Assembly: GCA_013398615.1 (NCBI GenBank)
Contig: VZSR01001685.1
Coordinates: forward strand, 34,529,637-34,593,636
DNA length: 64,000 nucleotides
Direction of reading: 5' to 3'
From: Brachypodius melanocephalos
Taxonomy: Eukaryota; Chordata; Aves; Passeriformes; Pycnonotidae
Position 1 is the first letter of the stretch. The number at the start of each line of letters is the position of its first letter. The notes under the pieces are model-generated. The model was not told the DNA's origin and did no database searches. It saw nothing but the letters and a program-made list of their open reading frames with translations. Shown piece by piece: positions 60,948-64,000 of the stretch. Both the position numbers and the translations under genes were made by a program.

Positions 60948-63900
60948 TGTGACTTTCCTGAAAATCCAGAACAAGAGTGGTTAAGCAGCTGAAGACAGGA
61001 ATGGGAACATAGGAAAGTTCCTTTGAAGGATCTTATATAAAAATAGCCGTTGGGAGCTTATCAGTATGTGAACTCTAAATAAGAAAAACAGATGTGTACT
61101 GGATAAATAAAAATTAGAGTAGGCACCTGTCTAATGTTACCTCCCAAAATTATCAAAATGAAACATGCTGTCTAACATTGGCTGTCCCTACAGACAAATG
61201 GATAAGAAGGAAGGATGAAACTCAACTATATGTTCTTGGCATAATCTAATCTCTGAGTATTATTGTTCAGGTGCAGTGTCAGAATCATATCAGTGCAAAG
61301 TTAGGAAGATTTCTTAACATTTGAAGAGAGATGGTTGATCACATTCTGTCACTGTCCTCTCTATGTAATTAGTGTGTTTACTCTGTGGCATATTTTGGGG
61401 GAGGGGGTTGTTTGTGATTTTTGTTGATGGTTCATTTTTTTTTTGTTTCTTCTTTGTTTTTCACTTTGATTGCCAGTTGATGTTTTGTAACATGACCATT
61501 TGCTTCAGAGCAGCAAGCTTTTTATTGTATGCTCTTGGTAATGTCAGAAGAAAGGGGATGAGTGGTTATGCTAATGTCTTTCATGTGGCAACTGAAGCAC
61601 TTGGAGGTGTCACTTCTGGGTCCCTCCTCTTCCAGTTGTTGGTTCATTTTGTCTGTAGTTGTAAGGCATGTTTCTCTCAGTGTGTCTGTGCAGTGGGTAG
61701 CATGGGGGACCCTGATGATAACAGGGATGTGTTGAACATTGCTCAAAAAAAATTAATACTGATATATGTCTGTTGTCCTAGCTGACTTTTTTTATCCTGC
61801 AATAGCAAAATGGCTTGATAATTTTTGTCTTTTAAATGGCAGTAAAAAGTAATCAGAAGTTAAATACAGAATCAGAACTGCTTTATGCATGGTAAGTGCA
61901 GTGCTTCATGATCAAATGTGTGCTGTACTGGGGAGTGGCTTTGATCAAAAAGTGGTGCTGGAGCTTTCTTCCACATCAGAAAGAGGTCTGGTTTTGCTAA
62001 TTTATTTCTCAAAATTGGCCAAAACCCAGGTTTCTCTCAAGCTCTTTTAAGTAAAGTATATTTATCTTGCTAGCAATCTCTTACATGCAAGCTTTTTAAG
62101 CTTTTTTTTTTTCTTTTTTTCACATTTCAGTGCGTTCTGCAGTTGGACAGTGGCCCCAATTGTACATTGCCACTGAACTGTAGCAACTTGTTTCTGATGT
62201 TGATATGTTGGAATACAGTGTGATATTTGAGTACCAGTATTATGCTCTAGTGAACATAATGAAATCATAAATGACATACTTCATAATATATCTCATGGAA
62301 ATAAATGTATTTTCCCACCCTTAATATAAGTAAAGAAATGTGTGCATCATAAAGATAATTTTTCTGTCAATTGTAATGAGAAATTCTTGATCCTGGGTTT
62401 TTTTGTATAGTTGCATTTACAAATTCATGCTTTGTTGCTTTAGAAAAGGAAGATTCACTGGGTGTATCCCAAATAAGGAGGGGAAAGACTAAAATTCTTA
62501 ACAAATCTAACAATATGTTGACCAGACTTCTCAGCTTCACAAAACCACTTGATTGCTTTTTACTGTAGCAGTATGAGGAACTTACCTTTTCTTATGACTG
62601 TAGAGAAAGACTGTATGAAAAAACATGACAAATGAAAAAGATACTCGAAAAAGTTAGTTGTTTTAATCTGGAAATTTTGTTTATTAATATTCTTAAATAT
62701 TTTATATTCATCATTGCTGAAGAATTATTGACTTAATTTGGAATTATGGTACTACTTATAGTTTGTACACTGGGATTGTAGATGTATGAAGTAGCTAAAA
62801 TGGTTGGATACTTTTGAAAATGTTGGTATTGCCCTTTTTTGGTCTTTAAGGTGTTTAATGTACAAAACTTTTCTCTGAACCTGCTGACTTAAAATGAAGA
62901 ATTCTGTTCCATATGCAAAATAAAAAGCACTTTGTATGTGTGGTTGTAGAAGCATATTATTCTTGTCACATGAAAATACTAAGAATTTAACTTAAAAATT
63001 TCTAATTTTGAGGTGGTATATAATATATATGTAGCTGCATATATCTAGTGCAATTTTTGTTAAAATTTATTATAAAACTTGGTCTGTTGTACTCCTGTTA
63101 CGCATTACGTAATTAGTAACTAAGGTTGCTTAATTTGGTGGTTCATTTTGGCAAATGTCCTGACCCTTCATAGTGTAATGCATAGTTGCCTTTAAAATTG
63201 AGATTTAACTGTTGGAAGGAGAAACTCAAAGTATTTAGGTTTTCCAGCCAAAATCTAGAGCACCATAGAGCACACACGTGGACTGAAGAGCCTTCTGCCG
63301 GAACGTGCTTGGAGGTGCGTCAGGAAGTACTCCTGAGTGCCAGATGCACGGCAGTGGGATTCCTTTTGGCTTTCACAGGAGTGGCAGCCCTGTACTGACC
63401 GTCACTAACAAAATTTGGTTTGCTCCTGTTGCAATATCTGTCCATCACTTTTAGCTGCTTTTGCTGTCCAGAGGTGTGGATTGATCGTTTGCTAATGGCT
63501 CGTACCTTCTGTCATAGGCTTTCTCCTGGTAGGGAGATAGGTTTCATCATTTGGCTGGATGCTGTCTGCTAGTCTTTCAGTTAAAACTCAGAAGGAAAAT
63601 ATTTAACATCCCAATTGGTGGGAATGATTTAGCTTACAGGATGTAAGATGTCTTGTTGAACATGTTTTCAAAAAGAAACTTAATTTAGAATTTTGGGTGA
63701 AAGAAGTTTAAGCATTATTTAAGCATAAGTACAGAAGAGGTTGTGAAAAAAGATTTCTGTGGTTATGTTGCTTCCTTAAAAAGGGAGTGCTTTTCAACCT
63801 GTAGGAAAGGCTGAGACAAAAATACGCAATTGTGAAGAGTTTGTGTCTCAGTAATTTAGGAATTTTGTGGAACAGTACAAGATACCTGTCTTGTTTTTTA

Positions 63901-64000
63901 CACTAGGGCAATACTTGTGGACTTGAACGAAGTTGAACATAAAAATACCAGGTATAATGTAGCCTTATTCTTGTATGTGTTGATTTAATTGTCCAAAATC
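60948..64000. other. Terminal non-coding stretch; no gene seen
   Basis: AT-rich sequence. The longest frame (61372-61785, plus, 137 aa) is Phe- and Cys-rich with poly-F from a T run, has no recognised domain and is treated as chance. A perfect PAR-bZIP/NFIL3-type site TTACGTAA lies at 63105-63112. If the island at 55 kb is the CPQ promoter, this is still CPQ intron 1. Confidence 0.6.

Noticed and set aside
61372..61785. 137-aa plus-strand frame considered as a CPQ signal-peptide exon
   Set aside because: It does not match the CPQ N-terminus. The hydrophobic start comes from a poly-T run, and there is no following donor in the expected phase.
1..64000. Bacterial-type systems, CRISPR arrays, tRNA or rRNA genes
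   Set aside because: No evenly spaced direct repeats, no dense coding and no recognisable tRNA or rRNA sequence. Exon/intron structure and CR1/LTR repeats show a vertebrate genome.

Overview
The window is a vertebrate, almost certainly avian, nuclear genomic segment on a single scaffold, with one 100-base assembly gap. Three things point to a bird: several copies of CR1 LINE 3' ends (the dominant avian retroposon), two LTR insertions of the type common in neoavian genomes, and compact spacing. Nothing resembles a prokaryotic operon, phage or CRISPR locus. A passerine is plausible but not shown.

The one certain gene is syndecan-2 (SDC2), a transmembrane heparan sulfate proteoglycan, on the + strand. 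Coding exons 2 to 5 are at 33186-33297, 40652-40785, 41575-41710 and 42925-43088. All have GT/AG borders and compatible phases (0-1, 1-0, 0-1, 1-stop) and encode 181 residues. With a 20-residue signal-peptide exon, as in human SDC2, the total would be the family's 201 residues. That first exon and the promoter are not in the window. Positions 1-33185 are therefore the 3' part of the long first intron, with two solo-LTR-like insertions at about 9.9 kb and 12.3 kb. The 3' UTR runs from 43089 to about 45160, with a proximal poly(A) signal, an intermediate one and a distal pair.

From 45.2 to 54.9 kb the sequence is intergenic. It holds one minus-strand CR1 fragment and a striking 82-nt imperfect palindrome/hairpin at 54546-54627. 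At about 55.1-55.65 kb there is a true CpG island, the only one in the window. It is flanked by a minus-strand CR1 remnant (54860-55070) and a plus-strand CR1 remnant (about 55706-56392). In human, the gene after SDC2 in the same orientation is CPQ (carboxypeptidase Q). The island is thus a reasonable candidate for the CPQ promoter and non-coding exon 1, but no CPQ coding exon was recognised before 64000. The rest (56.4-64 kb) has no recognisable gene and one more CR1 fragment.

Most open frames are chance frames in AT-rich intron or in the CpG island. The best leads are: bird-specific changes in the SDC2 protein (an extra Ser-Gly glycosaminoglycan site and a cysteine replacing a cytoplasmic serine); the hairpin with a miR-25/92-like seed; the CpG island as a CPQ promoter; a possible intron-retention isoform of SDC2; and a primer-binding-site-like motif inside the end of the solo LTR.
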